64,000 nt of DNA from CAYSWS01 sp964434935 (lineage in GTDB: Bacteria; Patescibacteriota; WWE3; UBA101185; UBA10185): contig CAYSWS010000003.1 in the NCBI GenBank assembly GCA_964434935.1, positions 4,084 through 68,083 of the forward strand, given 5' to 3'. Shown piece after piece: positions 9,103-18,820 of the stretch. The notes beneath the pieces were generated by a model. That model searched no databases. It was not told the DNA's origin and saw only the letters and a program-made list of their open reading frames with translations. The stretch's first letter is position 1; each line of letters begins with the position of its first letter. The translations under genes were made by a program, and so were the position numbers.

Positions 9103-10635
9103 TCACATGGCATTTTTGCGCTTTTTCCAGGCTTCGAATTCCTTTTTGCTTTTAACATCCCGCAAATGTTTCTTGGCCAATTCCGGGATCTCGTCCCAGT
9201 CATGCTCTAAAAATGGCTTCACCGAAGGCACCTGCCTGGCACTCCACAGCTCATCCACTACATGCAAAACGTCATAAATATCCGTCCCCTGCTCCAGCTT
9301 TAAGATAGCATCTCGCCATTTTACGGCTTTTTCAAAATCTCTCTTGGCTGACGCCTTCTCCATGGCATCGGTAAATTCCAAAATGATCTGGTTGTACCAT
9401 TCGGAGGGTGTACGTTTCTTGAACGGCTCTTTGAGGTAGGTAGACGAATTCTCCAAATGCTTTTTTCTGATAAGTCCGCTTCTCTGCCATTCAAAGGCTT
9501 TGTCCATGATGGCTCGGTACATCCGGTCTGCTTTTTTGTCCTCTTTTGTCCTCCCCGAACCTCCTTTGAGCACTCTTATCACTTCTTTTAGATTGAAGGC
9601 ACCGGACTCCACCATCTCCAAGCTCCACCAGGGCTTGACTGACGCCCACCAGAACTGATCGGAGGCCATGGCGCTGTCCATGAGCTTGCGGGCATTTCTG
9701 TAAGGTTCGCTGTCTTTATTTTTGTATTTCTTCAAAGTTTTCAACACATAGTCCACGAATTTCCACTGCATCTCATGAATAGGATTATTGGGATCTTTCC
9801 AAAGCACAAATGAGTTTACCTGTCCTTTAAGCTCAAAATCCTGCTCCGTATTGGTCCAGGTGCAGTCCCTGATGTTGACTTTTTCCACCGGCAATTTTTC
9901 TTTTAGCAGATCTCTGACCAGCATAGGTTCGAAGAACTTATCTTTTAATATTTCGAACAAGACCTTCTCATGCCCCACCCGGTGATGACCAAAAGTTTCC
10001 GCGTCCATGACGCAGAACCAGTAATTATCCTTATTGTGCAGGTCGGTTGTTTCCGTGATGAATGACTTAACATCCCTCACCGTAGCCGAAAGCACCAGCG
10101 AACTCACCTTTTTGTGTCTGAAGAAAACATACATGCCTGATTTTTTGTGTATATAGAACCTATCAGGCTCGGGATAACCTTTGGTGTAAGAGATCTGGGG
10201 AGCAGGCATCCACTTATAGCCCAACTTGGCCGCCACTTTGAAAACCTTGTCGCTCACGGCCAGTTCCGGAGAAAAGAAGCCTGCCGGTTTGTACACCTCG
10301 CCAAAGATCCTCTTGTTGGTCCGCTCGTTCTGCTCTATCTGCCTCATGATCTCTTCTTCCGGTATCAGAGGCAAGAAAGCGTGGTACATACCGCTGCCCG
10401 TAAATTCTATCTGGCCTCTTTTAGCCAATTTGGCCAAGCTTTCGAGCACGTCATAATATCTCTTGTCCCGCAATAGTTGGCTGAGGGCACCGCTGATATT
10501 GACCACAACCTTGGCTTCGGGATCTGCCAGCAAGCCGTTCACCAACGGACGGTAGCTCTCGTTGACTATTCGATCCAAAATATCCGTTTGCTGATTATAA
10601 GGCTGGTAAAAATGTAGTAAGAACGTTATTTTCAT
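9103..10635 (-). CDS. Glycoside hydrolase family 57 protein
   Basis: The 510-residue protein opens with MKITFLLHFYQPY, the first conserved GH57 motif (HxxQP), and continues with GFFSPELAVS, WMPAPQIS and MDAETFGHHRVG, which match the GH57 (beta/alpha)7-barrel motifs. The C-terminal 200 residues (from about 300, with a SDQFWWASVKPWWS segment) are helical. Family members are alpha-amylases, 4-alpha-glucanotransferases or branching enzymes acting on alpha-glucans; I cannot choose between them. There is no signal peptide, so it is cytoplasmic. A TATAAT lies 8 nt before the ATG, inside the end of the preceding GH57 gene. Confidence 0.88.
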   Translation of the reverse strand: MKITFLLHFYQPYNQQTDILDRIVNESYRPLVNGLLADPEAKVVVNISGALSQLLRDKRYYDVLESLAKLAKRGQIEFTGSGMYHAFLPLIPEEEIMRQIEQNERTNKRIFGEVYKPAGFFSPELAVSDKVFKVAAKLGYKWMPAPQISYTKGYPEPDRFYIHKKSGMYVFFRHKKVSSLVLSATVRDVKSFITETTDLHNKDNYWFCVMDAETFGHHRVGHEKVLFEILKDKFFEPMLVRDLLKEKLPVEKVNIRDCTWTNTEQDFELKGQVNSFVLWKDPNNPIHEMQWKFVDYVLKTLKKYKNKDSEPYRNARKLMDSAMASDQFWWASVKPWWSLEMVESGAFNLKEVIRVLKGGSGRTKEDKKADRMYRAIMDKAFEWQRSGLIRKKHLENSSTYLKEPFKKRTPSEWYNQIILEFTDAMEKASAKRDFEKAVKWRDAILKLEQGTDIYDVLHVVDELWSARQVPSVKPFLEHDWDEIPELAKKHLRDVKSKKEFEAWKKRKNAM

Positions 10636-10644
10636 TGGCTTGTA

Positions 10645-11904
10645 TTATAATATAGATTCTATTCTTTGGCTCATGTCCTCAATGTAGGCTAGGAGCTCCT
10701 TTTTCTCCGCCACCGTGGCATATTGTTTATAAAGATCCAAAGCTTTATGCACAAATTCGGGTGCATAGAGCATCTTGCCCCCCACATCCTGATTGGAAGC
10801 CCACCAGAATTGATCGCTGTGTAGGCTCTGCAGCAAAAGTATATGTTTGAAGATCTCGTTTTTGACTTCAACGTCTTCCAGTTTGCTCAATCTGTCCAGG
10901 TCCCACAAAGGAAAAGTGTCGAACATATCAGCCTCGGCCTTAATCTCAATATCCTTATCCTGGCGAGCGTCTTCCCCTACTTTGTGCTGCAATTCCCACA
11001 ACATTTTCTGCACTTCATTGTCCGGTTTCTCCCACAGAGGATAGATCTCACCCCGTTGTACCTGTTCCAAGTTAGCTCCCCAGGAGGATTCCACTACCTC
11101 TTTTAAAGGCAAGCTGTCAGCTTGGCTCACCAGCTCTTTTACCGTCACCAGATTTATCCCCAGCCGGTTCAGCTCTTCTACCATACTCTCCAGCAAACTT
11201 ATACCCTCGTCGTAGTGGTGACCAAAGAATTCCCCATCCAAGGCCAGTACCAGATCCTTGCCTTCTTGTCGAACAAATAAGATCTGATCTATAAGGTCAC
11301 CCAGCTCCACAAATCTCTTGAAAGAGAGCATGTCACTTATACCTTTGTGCCTGGTCACGATCTTGATGTTTTGGTCCTCCAGATGATAGACCGGATTATA
11401 AAGATATCCGCTGGACCTGGGCACGGCCACGTCATCGGCAAACACCCAGGTGTAGCCCATGGCGTCCAGCTGGCTAATGATGGTGCTGTTGATGGCTGCC
11501 TCAGGCGGGAAAAAACCCACAATGTCTTTGACCATAAGAGCATCCTCACCCTCAAAGCCTTTATTTTTACCAAAGTAATAGGCTAAACCTCTTTCATTAA
11601 GTACTATTTCCTGCTCTGCCAAGAAATCAGGTATTTTTGTCAGCAGCGGGTGATAGGCTCCGGTGGAAGTGAGCTCTATCTTTTCCGCTTCGAACAGCTC
11701 CTTTATTTTGCCCAGCGTATCATCAGAACCAGTAACATGCAGGAGATAGCTTAGGCTGAGGGGAATGTTTAAGGTCAGCTTAAGGTACGGTTTATTTTTT
11801 ATGGTCTTGAGAATAGGTGCGTAGGATGTTTCTGTGATTTCTTTGACCGCGCCGTGTTCCTGGGTCGGTGGCTGGTAAATGTGTAACAGAAACGCTAAAT
11901 TCAC
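10645..11904 (-). CDS. Second GH57-type protein
   Basis: I place the start at the GTG at 11904, giving 419 residues and an N-terminus (V/MNLAFLLHIYQPP) that aligns with the neighbouring GH57 protein. The open frame extends to 11943, but the upstream codons lie in the T-tract of a terminator and in an extended -10 box (TGCTATAAT, 11920-11912). The -10 ends 7 nt before the GTG, which implies a leaderless mRNA. Motifs include FFPPEAAIN, LALDGEFFGHHYDEG and a C-terminal SDQFWWASNQDVGG shared with its neighbour. The pair may have arisen by duplication, and both should act on alpha-glucan. Confidence 0.8.
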   Translation of the reverse strand: MNLAFLLHIYQPPTQEHGAVKEITETSYAPILKTIKNKPYLKLTLNIPLSLSYLLHVTGSDDTLGKIKELFEAEKIELTSTGAYHPLLTKIPDFLAEQEIVLNERGLAYYFGKNKGFEGEDALMVKDIVGFFPPEAAINSTIISQLDAMGYTWVFADDVAVPRSSGYLYNPVYHLEDQNIKIVTRHKGISDMLSFKRFVELGDLIDQILFVRQEGKDLVLALDGEFFGHHYDEGISLLESMVEELNRLGINLVTVKELVSQADSLPLKEVVESSWGANLEQVQRGEIYPLWEKPDNEVQKMLWELQHKVGEDARQDKDIEIKAEADMFDTFPLWDLDRLSKLEDVEVKNEIFKHILLLQSLHSDQFWWASNQDVGGKMLYAPEFVHKALDLYKQYATVAEKKELLAYIEDMSQRIESIL

Positions 11905-11911
11905 ATTAAAA

Positions 11912-11920
11912 ATTATAGCA
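11912..11920 (-). promoter_or_regulatory. Extended -10 promoter of the second GH57 gene
   Basis: TGCTATAAT on the minus strand is a perfect extended -10 element. The predicted transcription start coincides with the GTG start codon at 11904. Confidence 0.55.
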
Positions 11921-11932
11921 TTAAATGCCATT

Positions 11933-12029
11933 AAAAAAACCAAAGGTCAAGCCCGGAAAAGACGGTTTCGTATTCTCCTGCCCACAGAATAAGAAACTTT
12001 AATGTCTTTCCCGGGTTGGGCCCTTGGTT
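11933..12029 (-). terminator. Intrinsic terminator of the glgA-like gene
   Basis: A long stem pairs CCAAGGGCCCAACCCGGG-AAAGAC (12029-12006 region) with GTCTTTTCCGGGCTTGACC-TTTGG (to 11940), with a few mismatches. It is followed on the minus strand by seven T (11939-11933). It separates the glgA-like gene from the GH57 gene. Confidence 0.75.
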
Positions 12030-12068
12030 TAATGGAGTTATTATAGCGAATGATTATAGGTTTGTCAA

Positions 12069-13759
12069 TTATGAGGTGAGATAATCCTCTATAGTTTTTT
12101 CGCGCACGTCTTTCTTATTCCTAAAGGAAATCCCCTTGTTGTATAGTTTTATGTACTCCCTAGCCGAGAACTCCCAGCTGAAGTCGGACTCCATAGCATT
12201 TCTCTGCAATTTTCTCCAAAGCTTGTTGTTCTTCCTCAGTTCCAAGGCGCGTATGATGGTGGCAAACAAGGAAAAAACATTGAAATCAGAGAATACCAAA
12301 CCATTACCCGTCTTTTTTGTCGAATCAAAGTTCTCTACTGTATCCGCCAAGCCCCCCACTTTTCTCACAATAGGAATGCAGCCGTACCTTAACGCCTCTA
12401 TCTGCACAATACCGCACGGCTCGAACCTTGAGGGGTAAAGTATGCAGTCAGCGCCTCCAAATACCAACCTGGGGAGTGTGAAATTGGGATAGGGATGTAT
12501 GCCTACCTTATCCGGAAACTCCTCCCTAAGAAGGTGAAGTCTGTGAGCTAAACCTCCGTCTCCTCCGCCTATTTGCACAAATTGCACATCAAAATCACGT
12601 AGAACATGAGGAAGCGCCTCAACAATAAGATCGACTCCTTTTTGGTAATCCAGTCGGCCCACAAAACCCAGAAGTAGCACATCTTCTTTCACCGGTAACC
12701 CGAACTCTTCCTGTAGGGCTTTCTTATTTATTGCTCTGTCATCAATAGAATCGATGTTGAAGTTCTTGGGCAGCATCTGGTCCGTCTCCGGATTGAACTC
12801 TTCATAGTCAAGACCGTTNNNNNNNNNNNNNNNNNNNNNNNNNNNNNNNNNNNNNNNNNNNNNNNNNNNNNNNNNNNNNNNNNNNNNNNNNNNNNNNNNN
12901 NNNNNNNNNNNNNNNNNNTCTTGGGCAGCATCTGGTCCGTCTCCGGATTGAACTCTTCATAGTCAAGACCGTTGATGATGCCGAACAACTTTCCTCTCAG
13001 CTCCAGCAGTAGCTTATCCAGATTTTCGCCAAAATCAGGCGTTAGTATTTCCTTGGAGTACGATTTTGAAACCGTGTTCACGATATCAGAGTAAAGAATA
13101 CCCCTTTTCATGAAATTTTGTGTGTTCAGGCGGGGGTTGAAAAAGTGAGCAACCGGAGACTTGCCATCATCATACTCAAGCTCCGTGGGATTGGTGTGAT
13201 TGAGTAGGTAACCTTGAATAGCCAGATTGTGAATGGTGAAAACCGAGGTGATCTTACTTAAGATGGGGTCCTTTTTATAAGTTGTTTTGAGGTAATTTGA
13301 CACCAAGCCGGTGTGCCAGTCGTTGCAGTGTATAATGTCCGGCTTGAAACTATCCTGTCTAATGAACTCCAATAAACCCCGGGATAAAAGAGCCCACCTG
13401 GTAGGGTCGTCGCTATAATTATAAACATTAGCTCTTTTCTCAAAGTATTCCTGATTTTCCAGGAAATAGGTTATTACACCATCTTCGCCGGTGTAACTTT
13501 TCACATTGCAGATCAGGTAGGGATTATTCTCATCGTCCGTAGGAACCTCAAGCCCTTCGTAAACCATTTCCATATGGTATTTCTCCAGATCTATAGACCC
13601 GAATTTAGGCATGAAGATGCGCACGTCAACCCCCAAGGGAAGCATGTTACGAGAAAGGTAGGCTACAACACTGGAAAACCCGCCAACAGTGGCATAGGGA
13701 GCTGCCTCAGCGGCTACCATGAGAACCTTAAGGTCCTTTTTAGCTTTAGCGCTAGACAT
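12069..13759 (-). CDS. Glycogen-synthase-like glycosyltransferase, interrupted by an assembly artefact
   Basis: This is GlgA-type, with N-terminal AAEAAPYATVGGFSSVV where ordinary GlgA has K-x-GGLGDV, HCNDWHTGLVSNYL, GFVGRLDYQKGVDLI, and PSRFEPCGIVQIEALRYG. The frame is broken by 100 N at 12819-12918, but the 55 bases on each side of the gap are identical (12764-12818 and 12919-12973). Removing 155 bases rejoins both halves in frame and gives a 511-residue protein, a normal family length. The altered glycine loop suggests a donor or role different from the other GlgA. A TAGAAT (13771-13766) ends 6 nt before the ATG, again a leaderless arrangement. Confidence 0.85.
12819..12918. other. Assembly gap (100 N) with duplicated flanks
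   Basis: There are 100 N between two identical 55-bp flanks. The contigs overlap and were not merged; collapsing 155 bp restores the glgA-like reading frame. Confidence 0.95.
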
Positions 13760-13852
13760 GGATACATTCTAACACAGTTCAAGCCCGGCTGCAGGGAGTT
13801 TTTCCTATAATCACAGGCAATATTGATATTTTTGATATGAGATTATGATGCT

Positions 13853-14773
13853 TTAGAGGACGTCGGCCATTTCCTGGGCCAGTTCGGTCTCGCCAAAGGT
13901 GGAAATGTCCTTTTTCAGCTGTACTTTATCCACCACAAACAGGCCATGGACCTCTTCTTTTGCCTGATAAATAGAGGCATCGTCCGATATAATAAGGCAC
14001 AGCTGCGCGTTAGACTTATTGGCCGGGGTCAGCCTGAGGATCTTTTCAAAAAAGTCTCTATCCGTAGATCTGATGTAGGCGTGAAGGGTAGCGAACGGCT
14101 TGACCGGTTTATGCAGAGAGGCGCCAGCGTGCAAGGTAAAACCATATTCCAGGTTTGAATTTCTGGCGCTTTTATCAAGATTCTGGGCTATATCTTTTAA
14201 TCCGCCCAGCATGCTTCGGTAGTACATTAAGGTAGGAGTTGCTCCCACCGGAGCTTGCGGTTGGGGCGCTGGTTGAGGTGCTGGAGGTACATAGGCCGGT
14301 TGGGGTATAGGCTGGGGCTGTGGCTGAGGTATGGGTGCTTGATATTGAGGCTGGGGTGCCGTCGCCGGTGGTTCTTGTTCATCTTTGTATCTATTGGCGG
14401 CTTCTCTGAACTTGGCTAACCAGTCTACCGGTTCTTCTTCTTCAACTTCTTCCTCTTCTTCAACTACTACCTTTGGTTCCGATTGCGGTTGAGGTTTCGG
14501 CTGTGGTTTTACTTCTTCTTTTTCCTCTTTTACGGGTGCTGCTTTCACCTTTTTTGGCGTTTCTTCTTTTTCTTCTTCATAAAGTGATGGGGTAATTCCG
14601 TCCGGATATAAGAAGTTTATGATATTATCTTTGGTAAATCTGTGTCTTCCTGTGGCTGTCTTGATTTCTGCCGTTAATTTGTTATCTTCCAAATATCTGT
14701 AAACTGATCTCAAGCTTACTCCTAATATCTCAGCCACTTCTGTGGATGTATAATATCTATCTTCTAATTGCAT
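13853..14773 (-). CDS. MerR/excisionase-type HTH protein with Pro/Glu-rich linker
   Basis: This 306-residue protein begins with a helix-turn-helix of the MerR/excisionase type (YYTSTEVAEILGVSLRSVYRYL, about 7-28) followed by a wing (TGRHRFTKDNI). Next comes an acidic K/E-rich stretch (75-120) and a proline/glutamine-rich linker (about 130-190). A C-terminal alpha/beta domain of about 120 residues (from TPTLMYYRSMLGG) is one I do not recognise. It is soluble with no membrane segment. The promoter region upstream contains TTGACATATGACA (14805-14793). A DNA-binding regulator is likely; its targets are unknown. Confidence 0.7.
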   Translation of the reverse strand: MQLEDRYYTSTEVAEILGVSLRSVYRYLEDNKLTAEIKTATGRHRFTKDNIINFLYPDGITPSLYEEEKEETPKKVKAAPVKEEKEEVKPQPKPQPQSEPKVVVEEEEEVEEEEPVDWLAKFREAANRYKDEQEPPATAPQPQYQAPIPQPQPQPIPQPAYVPPAPQPAPQPQAPVGATPTLMYYRSMLGGLKDIAQNLDKSARNSNLEYGFTLHAGASLHKPVKPFATLHAYIRSTDRDFFEKILRLTPANKSNAQLCLIISDDASIYQAKEEVHGLFVVDKVQLKKDISTFGETELAQEMADVL

Positions 14774-14850
14774 ACATTAATAGAAACACGACGTTTGTCA
14801 TATGTCAATAAGTTTTTGTCTATTTATATGTACAAATATGATATTCTACT

Positions 14851-15762
14851 CTATGCTTTTATGGACTCAATGAATACTTTTATTGGAAATAGAGGAAACG
14901 TCATAATAACTCTTTTGACTCTCCATGGCTGCTTTATGAATGTATATAGCCATAATAAATGCATTTTTTCATATTTCTTACTAGGTTGTTTCATATCGTT
15001 AGTAATGTAGTTAAATGTACGGCCAACGCCAACGGATATCCTAGTTGGTATCTTATTGGCATTTCTTTGTATCCATTTTTCTTGTTGTATGGGATTATAT
15101 GCAACCAGCATGATATCAAGACGCTTTATTCTATTAATATTCATGCAATCAGTTATATATGACAGCGTTTTTGTATCATCAATTGGCCGTCTGCTAAACT
15201 GTGAAGTGGCACCTATAATACGCAAATTAGGGTACAAAGACCTCATGGTTTTAGCTGCATCTTCAGCCATATCGTAATTTACTTGATCGATCATTTGGCC
15301 TTTATTATTTCTTTTACCTCCTCCCAATAAAAACACTGAGTAACCTCTCTTCTCTGCCAACTCACACAATCTGTATGTTAAATCTACACCGGTAATAGGG
15401 CTGCCAAACTCAGATCTTTTGGTAAATCCCTCTATGCCGGATTGAAGACCGGCAAAAAACGCTTTTAACGGAAAAAAAACATCCTTTTTAAGCTTTGCTA
15501 CCTTTTTAAGATAGTGATTTGCGTACAAAACTCCCACGCCATCGGGTAAAGAGAGAGCGGCATTGTTCACAATATGCAAAAATTCGGGGTCCTTTAGAGC
15601 CGACATGATAAAATAGGGGCTGGTGGTGGCAATGAGCCGATTATCGCCCTCACTGTCCAGGATCTTCTCTATGCGTACCACGGCATCATCCATAGTCAAT
15701 CCCAGATCTACGTTCACGCCCAGGATCTTTTTTATTTCCGCTTTAGAATCAACAGTTGGCAT
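14851..15762 (-). CDS. WecG/TagA/CpsF family glycosyltransferase (GT26)
   Basis: The protein has 303 residues from the ATG at 15762, which lies 2 nt after the mreB stop; the upstream in-frame codons overlap mreB and are rejected. Signature regions are ILGVNVDLGLTMDD, SLPDGVGVLYANHYL, ITGVDLTYRLCELAEKRG and VFLLGGG, as in N-acetylmannosaminyl- and related transferases that act on undecaprenyl-linked intermediates in envelope glycan synthesis. The C-terminus (about 255-303) is basic and probably membrane-associated. Coupling to mreB suggests coordinated wall or surface polymer assembly. Confidence 0.88.
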   Translation of the reverse strand: MPTVDSKAEIKKILGVNVDLGLTMDDAVVRIEKILDSEGDNRLIATTSPYFIMSALKDPEFLHIVNNAALSLPDGVGVLYANHYLKKVAKLKKDVFFPLKAFFAGLQSGIEGFTKRSEFGSPITGVDLTYRLCELAEKRGYSVFLLGGGKRNNKGQMIDQVNYDMAEDAAKTMRSLYPNLRIIGATSQFSRRPIDDTKTLSYITDCMNINRIKRLDIMLVAYNPIQQEKWIQRNANKIPTRISVGVGRTFNYITNDMKQPSKKYEKMHLLWLYTFIKQPWRVKRVIMTFPLFPIKVFIESIKA

Positions 15763-15764
15763 AA

Positions 15765-16769
15765 TTATCTTTTCAGCATGCTCTTGCTGAAAATTTCCAA
15801 ATTTTCCAGTGCCCGCCCCAAACCTTTGACCACGCAATACAGGGGGTCGTCCGCCAAGTGCACGGGAACACCGGTATACGAGCTTATAAACTTATCGATA
15901 TTTTTTAGTAGGGCCGTTCCCCCGCTCAAGACAATACCCTTATCAATGATATCCGATGACAGCTCCGGGGGTGTGCTCTCCAACACACTTTTAACCCCCA
16001 TGGCTATGCTGTTTAGGGGCGACTCCAAGCAGGAAACAACTTCCGTGGATGTCAGAGTTACCGTTTTGGGAAAACCGGTAATGGAATCCCGGCCCTTGAC
16101 CTCCATGCTTTTGTCTTTCTGTAGGGGCTGAGCAGCTCCAATAGTCATTTTCACCAACTCGGCCGTGTTCGGACCGATCACCAAACCATAATTTCTTCTT
16201 ACATACTGAATTATAGCCTCATCCAGATTATTACCCCCCACCCTGATGCTGCCGTGCACTACCATACCATACAAGGAAACTATAGCAATCTCCGTGGTAC
16301 CTCCCCCAATGTTCACGATCATGTTCCCGCTGGGTTCTGAGATGGGCAGCTCCGCCCCTATGGCCGCCGCCAGAGGTTCGGGCATAAGGTAGGCTTTGCG
16401 GGCGCCGGCGGAATAGGCAGCCTCCAGCACTGCCCTGGACTCGACCGAAGTCGCCCCGGCCGGTATGGAGATCATGACATTGGGTTTTACCATTCTGGAT
16501 CTGCCCACCACTTTACCCACAAAGTATCTCAGCAGGGCTTCCGTGACCAGATAATCGGCTATGACGCCGTTTTTCAGCGGTCTGGTAGCCACGATGCCTT
16601 CGGGTGTTTTGCCTAACATCTCTTTGGCCTCATTACCCACAGCCACTATTTTATCGTCGTCTTCGGATACGGCCACCACTGTGGGTTCTTTAAGCACCAC
16701 CCCTTTGCCCGTCACATAAACCAGAGAGTTTACCGTCCCCAGATCAATAGCAATATTTTTGGAGAGCAT
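15765..16769 (-). CDS. mreB: Rod-shape-determining actin homologue MreB
   Basis: This is a 334-residue MreB with the phosphate-1 loop IAIDLGTVNSLVYV (about 6-19), RPLKNGVIADY, phosphate-2 IVNIGGGTTEIAIVSL, and the adenosine motif GIVLSGGTALL. Standard family length. It polymerises on ATP under the membrane and positions cell-wall synthesis. The promoter has TTGCTT, a 17-nt spacer and GATAAT (16781-16776); the -10 ends 6 nt before the ATG, so the message is probably leaderless. The PEGA-protein gene diverges 64 nt away. Confidence 0.96.
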   Translation of the reverse strand: MLSKNIAIDLGTVNSLVYVTGKGVVLKEPTVVAVSEDDDKIVAVGNEAKEMLGKTPEGIVATRPLKNGVIADYLVTEALLRYFVGKVVGRSRMVKPNVMISIPAGATSVESRAVLEAAYSAGARKAYLMPEPLAAAIGAELPISEPSGNMIVNIGGGTTEIAIVSLYGMVVHGSIRVGGNNLDEAIIQYVRRNYGLVIGPNTAELVKMTIGAAQPLQKDKSMEVKGRDSITGFPKTVTLTSTEVVSCLESPLNSIAMGVKSVLESTPPELSSDIIDKGIVLSGGTALLKNIDKFISSYTGVPVHLADDPLYCVVKGLGRALENLEIFSKSMLKR

Positions 16770-16818
16770 GGCACCATTATCTTAAATGAGTGCTGACAAA
16801 GCAAGAATGAAAATAATT

Positions 16819-16827
16819 TGATAGAAT
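16819..16827 (+). promoter_or_regulatory. Extended -10 promoter of the PEGA-protein gene
   Basis: TGATAGAAT at 16819-16827 fits the TGn-TATAAT extended -10. It ends 6 nt before the ATG at 16834, so transcription should begin at the A of the start codon. The same TGATAGAAT occurs in front of tRNA-Ile at 57517. Confidence 0.5.
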
Positions 16828-16833
16828 ACGCTC

Positions 16834-17994
16834 ATGCTTCTGACTAAGAAGAACTGGTTCCAAACATTGTTAACGCTGATAATCCTGCTGGGCATCACTA
16901 CCTTGATCTTTTTGTACACTTCAGGTTATCGAATAAACCGGGGCGACAAGGAAACGGTCAACTTGGCCACCACCGGCATGGTGAGCGCCAAATCCATTCC
17001 TGACGGCGCCAGCGTCTTCATGGATGACGAGCTGGTTACTGCTACCAATGACACCATCTCCGGAGTCGAACCTGGGATACATAATCTCAGAATAGTCAAA
17101 AAGGGTTACGAAGAATGGAGCAAGGACATTGAGGTCTTTGAGGCTCTGGTCACGGATATCACCGCCGTACTGGTTTCACAAAGCCCCATGTTCGAACCCC
17201 TGACCAATACCGGCGCCAGAAATCCTAGCGCCAGCCCTTCGCATAACCAGCTGGCCTATTTTTCCAAGGATGAAGAAAACCCCGGCGTCTGGATCATTCC
17301 TATCAACCAGGGCGGCTTGAACTTGTTCAGGGCCAACCCCTCAGTCGTGCTGGAAGATACCAAGGTCAATAAGTATTCTGACGGTAAGTCTATTTCCTGG
17401 TCGCCTGATGAGAAGGAACTGCTGGTGGAAACCAATGATAGCGTGTTTTATCTGGTCGATCTGGAGACAGGCACAGCACAGTCAGCCAACGACGCCGACG
17501 CCATAAAAGCCGACTGGAATGCCAAGCTGAAAAAGAAAAGGGAAGACTTTGTCTCCAAACTTGACATCCTGGAGAATATGAAAGAGATGGCTTTGTCGGA
17601 CCAGGTCATCTGGTCGCCTGATGAAAAGAAGTTCTTGTTCACGGAGCAAAACGGCGACATGCTGCAGTACAAAGTCTACAACATGGAGAAACCTCTGCCG
17701 GTGGGAGAGAAAGTTGAAACTTTAGTATTCGAAAAAAACATCAACGAACCCCAGCCTGAGATCACCTGGTATGCAGATAGTTATCACCTGATCTTAACCG
17801 AGGGTAATGTATTGGAAGATAATTGGGGCACCATAAGTCTCATCAGAATAGATGGCACTAATAAGGTCGAGATCTACAGCCAGTCGCTGCACTCACCTTA
17901 CGTTTATAGCGTGCCAAGCGGTGACAAAATAATCATTCTTACGACATTTAAATCCGGAGATCAGACCGATCTCTATACTGTGGGTATCAGATAA
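16834..17994 (+). CDS. PEGA-domain protein with TolB-like beta-propeller
   Basis: The protein has 386 residues: one N-terminal membrane segment (about 9-29), a PEGA domain (about 50-115, SIPDGASVFMDDELV ... GIHNLRIVKKGYEEW), and a WD40/PD40-type propeller (about 125-385) with repeated SWSPDEKELL / WSPDEKKFLF blades. The domains face outward. PEGA modules are common on surface proteins, and the propeller suggests a binding scaffold. It converges with a sortase gene 6 nt away but has no LPxTG motif itself. The ligand is unknown. Confidence 0.8.
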   Translation: MLLTKKNWFQTLLTLIILLGITTLIFLYTSGYRINRGDKETVNLATTGMVSAKSIPDGASVFMDDELVTATNDTISGVEPGIHNLRIVKKGYEEWSKDIEVFEALVTDITAVLVSQSPMFEPLTNTGARNPSASPSHNQLAYFSKDEENPGVWIIPINQGGLNLFRANPSVVLEDTKVNKYSDGKSISWSPDEKELLVETNDSVFYLVDLETGTAQSANDADAIKADWNAKLKKKREDFVSKLDILENMKEMALSDQVIWSPDEKKFLFTEQNGDMLQYKVYNMEKPLPVGEKVETLVFEKNINEPQPEITWYADSYHLILTEGNVLEDNWGTISLIRIDGTNKVEIYSQSLHSPYVYSVPSGDKIIILTTFKSGDQTDLYTVGIR

Positions 17995-18000
17995 CAATAA

Positions 18001-18690
18001 CTACTCTTCTTTGTCCCCACCTTCGATCAGCTTAGCCGTGACCACCATTCTGTTTAATGTCGTGCCCGGAGGATCGCAGGTCTGCAGCGTCAAAAGAGGC
18101 TCCACTACCGGCCTGGTGATGGGATAGGTGTTCCAGCCCTTGATGACTTCCTTATTTACTACTTCATACACAAAAGTCTCTCCTTTATAAAAAATGTGGA
18201 TCCTGTCACCATAATTTAGCTTTCGTATGAGGTTGAATACGTTAGCGTACTTGCCCAAACGCCAAAAATTGATGGAGGCGTGGGCAAAAAGGTAGACGTT
18301 TCCCGGTTTGTTCGAAGGATAATTTGAGGTGGAAGCGTGGGCTACGCCGTGTTTTAGGGCTTCACTATAAGCATTTTGGTCAGTTATGGACACATCGGCC
18401 ACAATAGGCGCGTTGACGCCTATCCTCTCTATGACAATGGAAAAGTCCCTGTTCACAGGTTCAATGTAGATAGGCCGGCTGGTGAGAAATCTGGCAAAAA
18501 CGCTGTCTTCCACGGCGTTATCGCTCTTTTTGAAAAGACTGATCTTTTGTCCTTTTAACTCCTTGAGGTCAAACCAGATCTCATCCCTAATGATCGAGCC
18601 AAAAGTCATATATATCAAGAAAAAACCGGCAGCCACCATGGCGCTGGAGAGGAGGGTGAGCTTGTGTTTGACGGGGACAGAACGCCTCAT
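18001..18690 (-). CDS. Sortase (class D/E-like)
   Basis: The protein has 229 residues, with an N-terminal membrane segment (about 11-31) and a sortase barrel containing the catalytic His in VYLFAHAS (about 150), Cys in TLQTCDPPGT (about 204) and Arg in LNRMVVTA (about 214). It should cut a C-terminal sorting signal and attach surface proteins to the envelope. An extended -10 TGCTATAAT (18705-18697) ends 6 nt before the ATG, consistent with leaderless translation. No substrate gene is adjacent, unlike the second sortase at 33000. Confidence 0.9.
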   Translation of the reverse strand: MRRSVPVKHKLTLLSSAMVAAGFFLIYMTFGSIIRDEIWFDLKELKGQKISLFKKSDNAVEDSVFARFLTSRPIYIEPVNRDFSIVIERIGVNAPIVADVSITDQNAYSEALKHGVAHASTSNYPSNKPGNVYLFAHASINFWRLGKYANVFNLIRKLNYGDRIHIFYKGETFVYEVVNKEVIKGWNTYPITRPVVEPLLTLQTCDPPGTTLNRMVVTAKLIEGGDKEE

Positions 18691-18820
18691 AAATTAATTA
18701 TAGCAGGGTTTCGTCATACTAATTCTGGAATTTTCTCAACATATTAGCCGGAAGTTAGCAATTTTGTACCCAATGTGCGATGGGCCGTTTCCGGCCTTTG
18801 CTGCGGGAGTTTTAAAAAGA

